A stretch of DNA of 9,220 bases. It comes from Lachnospiraceae bacterium UBA3850. Its GTDB lineage: Bacteria > Bacillota > Clostridia > Lachnospirales > Lachnospiraceae. The notes below the pieces were generated by a model. That model was not told where the DNA came from. It did not search any database and was given only the letters and a program-made list of their open reading frames with translations. Of this stretch, positions 7,091 through 9,220 are shown one piece after another (position 1 is the stretch's first letter; each line of letters opens with the position of its first letter). A program made the translations under genes and the position numbers. The stretch covers positions 2,766-11,985 of the forward strand of contig DGHK01000047.1 of NCBI GenBank assembly GCA_002392655.1. Direction: 5' to 3'.

Positions 7091-8182
7091 TTAAAAATCT
7101 AAACTTTCCATATACTTCATGTACTTTACAACCATAAGTGCAATCTTAAATGTAATCGCGTCCTCAAATACTCTGAGGTCAAGTCCTGTGGACTTCTCAA
7201 TCTTGTCGAGACGGTACACAAGAGTATTTCTATGGATATATAATTGACGGGATGTCTCGGAAACGTTCAGACTGTTCTCAAAGAACTTATTAATAGTTGT
7301 GAGAGTTTCCTCATCGAACTCATCCGGTGACTTTCCGTCAAATATCTCTTTGATAAACATACGGCAGAGAGGAATAGGAAGCTGATAAATAAGTCTTCCG
7401 ATTCCGAGGTTGCTGTATGCGATGATATTCTTATCACTATAGAATATCTTGCCTACATCCAGAGCCATCTTGGCTTCCTTGTAGGAACGTGAAACCTCTT
7501 TTATTTCATTTACTATAGTTCCATATGCCACATGCACTGAGATCATTGCCTCTGTGTTCAGCATATCAACTATGATATTTGCAGTCTTGCCCAAATCCTC
7601 ATATGTATCTGTAGGCTTAACCTCTTTTACAAGTATGATATTTTTCTCATCGACAGCTGTGATGAAATCTCTGGTCTTGATTGAGAATATATTTCTCACT
7701 GTCTCAAGTGCATTATTATCCTTCTCAGATTTTGTTTCGATAATAAATACACATCGCTTCACATCAGTATCAATGTGCAGCTTCTTTGCTCTATTATAAA
7801 TATCTACAAGGAGCAGATTATCCAGAAGAAGATTCTTTATGAAATTATCCTTATCAGATCTCTCCTTATAAGCCACAAGCAGACTATGTATCTGGAATGC
7901 TGCCATCTTGCCGACCATATATGTACTGTCAGCCTCACCCTTTGCCAGAAGTATATACTCAGTCTGCTTATCATCCGTCACCTTGAAAAACTGATATCCG
8001 AGAAGTGACTGACTTTCTGCCTGTGACTCAGCAAATGCTATTACAGCATCTTCATAGTCAAGAGGACCATCCTCTGCAGTCTTGGCAAGAAGTCTTCCCT
8101 CTACATCCATAACTATCAGGTCTACCTTCGTTATAGTCTTAATGCCTTCGAGCGTCTCCTGTAAAATCTGATTTGATATCAT
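7091..8182 (-). CDS. PucR/CdaR-type helix-turn-helix transcriptional regulator
   Basis: A 363-residue regulator. Residues 1-105 look like the sugar-diacid-recognition (CdaR N-terminal) domain, starting MISNQILQETLEGI and then VDLIVMDVEGRLLA. The middle (about 115-255) resembles the degenerate GGDEF-like region seen in such regulators. Residues 293-358 are a clear PucR-type C-terminal helix-turn-helix, with NVSETSRQLYIHRNTLVYRLDKIEKSTGLDL. Relatives sense small organic acids or purine-related compounds, but the ligand here cannot be read from sequence. Start choice is firm: AGGAGA lies 6 bp upstream of the ATG. The gene is first in the apparent operon, 18 bp ahead of ftsE, so it may autoregulate and thereby control ftsEX and the hydrolase genes. 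An inverted repeat overlapping its candidate promoter is an obvious binding-site candidate. It is unrelated to the c-di-AMP regulator also called CdaR. Confidence 0.85.
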   Translation of the reverse strand: MISNQILQETLEGIKTITKVDLIVMDVEGRLLAKTAEDGPLDYEDAVIAFAESQAESQSLLGYQFFKVTDDKQTEYILLAKGEADSTYMVGKMAAFQIHSLLVAYKERSDKDNFIKNLLLDNLLLVDIYNRAKKLHIDTDVKRCVFIIETKSEKDNNALETVRNIFSIKTRDFITAVDEKNIILVKEVKPTDTYEDLGKTANIIVDMLNTEAMISVHVAYGTIVNEIKEVSRSYKEAKMALDVGKIFYSDKNIIAYSNLGIGRLIYQLPIPLCRMFIKEIFDGKSPDEFDEETLTTINKFFENSLNVSETSRQLYIHRNTLVYRLDKIEKSTGLDLRVFEDAITFKIALMVVKYMKYMESLDF

Positions 8183-8206
8183 ACCTGTCTCCTATTCTAC
8201 TACCCC

Positions 8207-8236
8207 TATATATACTTATTATCATAGCAAACTCAA
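8207..8236 (-). promoter_or_regulatory. Candidate promoter of the regulator-ftsEX-M23-S41-guaA operon
   Basis: On the minus strand TTGAGT (8231-8236) is followed after 16 bp by TATATA (8209-8214); a frame shifted by two bases gives 18 bp spacing. The start would fall close to 8202, about 20 bp before the ATG. An alternative -10-like TATAAA lies further upstream with a poor -35. This is the only gap of the operon large enough for its main promoter. Confidence 0.5.
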
Positions 8237-8251
8237 GAAACCTGCTTGAGT
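8231..8251. repeat. Inverted repeat ACTCAAG-N7-CTTGAGT overlapping the -35 box
   Basis: Seven-base arms (8231-8237 and 8245-8251) around a 7-base centre give a 21-bp dyad. One arm contains the candidate -35 box of the downstream regulator gene. No T-tract follows, so it is not a terminator. Position suggests an operator, possibly for the PucR/CdaR-type protein itself; this is inference. Confidence 0.55.
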
Positions 8252-8281
8252 CCATACATAGCTATTTTATAACTAGAGCAT

Positions 8282-8331
8282 AAAAAAAGCAAGTTTTGTC
8301 CATTAGAAACGAACCAAAACTCGCTTTTTTT
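8282..8331 (-). terminator. Strong hairpin terminator behind the ABC ATPase gene
   Basis: Two 17-base arms (8315-8331 and 8282-8298) pair along their whole length except for one G-U wobble, around a 16-base loop. The stem has a GC core flanked by seven A-T pairs, giving a run of seven T at the 3' end on the minus strand. It starts 21 bp past the ATPase stop codon. The symmetric A/T tracts mean it could work in both directions. Confidence 0.9.
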
Positions 8332-8351
8332 ACACTATCATTATAACAAAA

Positions 8352-9220
8352 CTAGTTTACGATTATCTCCTCTGATTCCTTATCAAAGATGTGAATCTTT
8401 GAAAGATCAAATGCAAACTGTACTGTATCACCAGGTCTAGCAGTTGTACGAGCATTAACTCTTGCTGTAATATCAAACTGGTCGATTGTGAAATACAGAT
8501 AAACTTCAGCACCGAGCATTTCGTAGATATTGATACGAGCATCAATAACTGACTCAGGTGATGACTCGATGAACAGCTGCTCATCATGTATATCCTCAGG
8601 ACGGATACCAAGAACAACATCCTTGTCAATGAATCCACCTGCGATAAGCTTGTTAGCCTTAGCCTCAGGAACCTTGATTGAGTGTGATCCGAACATAAGA
8701 AGTACGTCAGCTCCTGACTTAACAACCTTACAATCGATGAAGTTCATAGGTGGCATACCCATGAATCCGGCAACGAAGAGGTTGCATGGATGATCATAAA
8801 GATTCTGAGGTGTATCAACCTGCTGAATGATACCATCCTTCATAACTACGATACGAGTACCAAGTGTCATAGCCTCTGTCTGGTCATGTGTAACGTAGAT
8901 AATTGTTGTCTGAAGTCTCTGATGAAGCTTAGAGATCTCAACACGCATCTGAACACGAAGCTTAGCATCCAGGTTTGAAAGAGGCTCGTCCATAAGGAAT
9001 ACCTTTGGCTCACGAACGATAGCACGTCCCATAGCAACTCTCTGTCTCTGACCTCCTGAAAGAGCCTTTGGCTTACGATCAAGAAGATGCTCAATCTCAA
9101 GAACCTTAGCAGCTTCATGAACCTGCTTGTCGATCTTCTCCTTCGGAACCTTTCTCAGCTTAAGTCCAAATGCCATGTTATCATAAACTGACATATGTGG
9201 ATACAGAGCGTAGTTCTGGA
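8352..9220 (-). CDS. Carbohydrate ABC importer ATPase, UgpC/MsmX/MalK type (5' end outside window)
   Basis: Energising subunit of sugar importers; 288 complete codons are visible. The frame continues upstream of the first visible ATG (9192-9194) with QNYALYPH, the standard Q-loop neighbourhood of this family, so the real N-terminus with Walker A (about 80 residues) lies beyond base 9220. Visible motifs are MSVYDNMAFGLKLRK, the signature LSGGQRQRVAMGRA, Walker B VFLMDEPLSNLDAKLR and the H-loop YVTHDQTEAM, followed by the C-terminal regulatory OB/TOBE region with LGIRPEDIHDE. No permease or binding-protein gene is visible nearby, which fits a shared, multi-system ATPase like MsmX, though upstream genes are not seen. 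The exact sugar, or glycerol-3-phosphate as in UgpC, cannot be decided. The gene ends in TAG and is followed by a strong terminator. Confidence 0.93.
   Translation of the reverse strand, partial: QNYALYPHMSVYDNMAFGLKLRKVPKEKIDKQVHEAAKVLEIEHLLDRKPKALSGGQRQRVAMGRAIVREPKVFLMDEPLSNLDAKLRVQMRVEISKLHQRLQTTIIYVTHDQTEAMTLGTRIVVMKDGIIQQVDTPQNLYDHPCNLFVAGFMGMPPMNFIDCKVVKSGADVLLMFGSHSIKVPEAKANKLIAGGFIDKDVVLGIRPEDIHDEQLFIESSPESVIDARINIYEMLGAEVYLYFTIDQFDITARVNARTTARPGDTVQFAFDLSKIHIFDKESEEIIVN

Noticed and set aside
8363..8725. Minus-strand ORF of 120 codons in another frame of the ABC ATPase gene
   Set aside because: The recognised ATPase frame explains this DNA; the alternative translation is repetitive and unlike any family.
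1..9220. CRISPR array, tRNA or rRNA gene, insertion sequence
   Set aside because: No regularly spaced repeats, no tRNA-like or rRNA-like stretch and no transposase or integrase frame were seen.

Overview
The window looks like a piece of chromosome from a low-GC Bacillota, most likely class Clostridia and probably Lachnospiraceae. This is judged from the style of the GuaA, FtsEX, PucR/CdaR-type regulator and UgpC/MsmX-type proteins, from strong GGAGG ribosome binding sites and from sigma-A type promoters. No 16S gene or other decisive marker is present. Every supported gene lies on the minus strand, so the biological reading direction is from position 9220 down to 1.

Right end (8352-9220): the C-terminal three quarters of a carbohydrate-importer ATPase of the UgpC/MsmX/MalK type. 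It is cut by the window edge and followed by a strong hairpin terminator at 8282-8331.

Centre (8182 down to 1164): a tightly packed run of six genes, apparently one operon. The order is a PucR/CdaR-type regulator, ftsE, ftsX, a membrane-anchored M23 (LytM) peptidase with a long coiled coil, an S41 (CtpA-type) lipoprotein protease, and guaA (GMP synthase). Gaps are 18, -11, 21, -1 and 26 bp. The functional core is a cell-wall remodelling module. FtsE (ATPase) and FtsX (membrane subunit) are expected to switch on an extracytoplasmic peptidoglycan hydrolase, here the M23 protein, and the S41 protease may control its abundance. guaA is a housekeeping nucleotide gene riding at the end. A candidate promoter with an overlapping inverted repeat lies just ahead of the regulator gene.

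Left end (1163 down to 1): a low-density, decayed-looking region. It holds a 79-codon ORF whose start resembles a DUF3800 domain but whose remainder does not, a clear sigma-A promoter with no intact gene behind it, a 53-codon remnant of a bacterial SH3 domain, two small inverted repeats, and the N-terminal 109 codons of a TetR-family regulator. The tetR promoter is unusually legible: TTGACC-N17-TATAAT, with one 16-bp operator filling the spacer and a second covering the predicted transcription start, which strongly suggests autorepression.

I do not see a convincing new defence, mobile or RNA system. The most rewarding items are the TetR operator pair, the regulator-FtsEX-M23-S41-guaA operon, and the remnants downstream of guaA.
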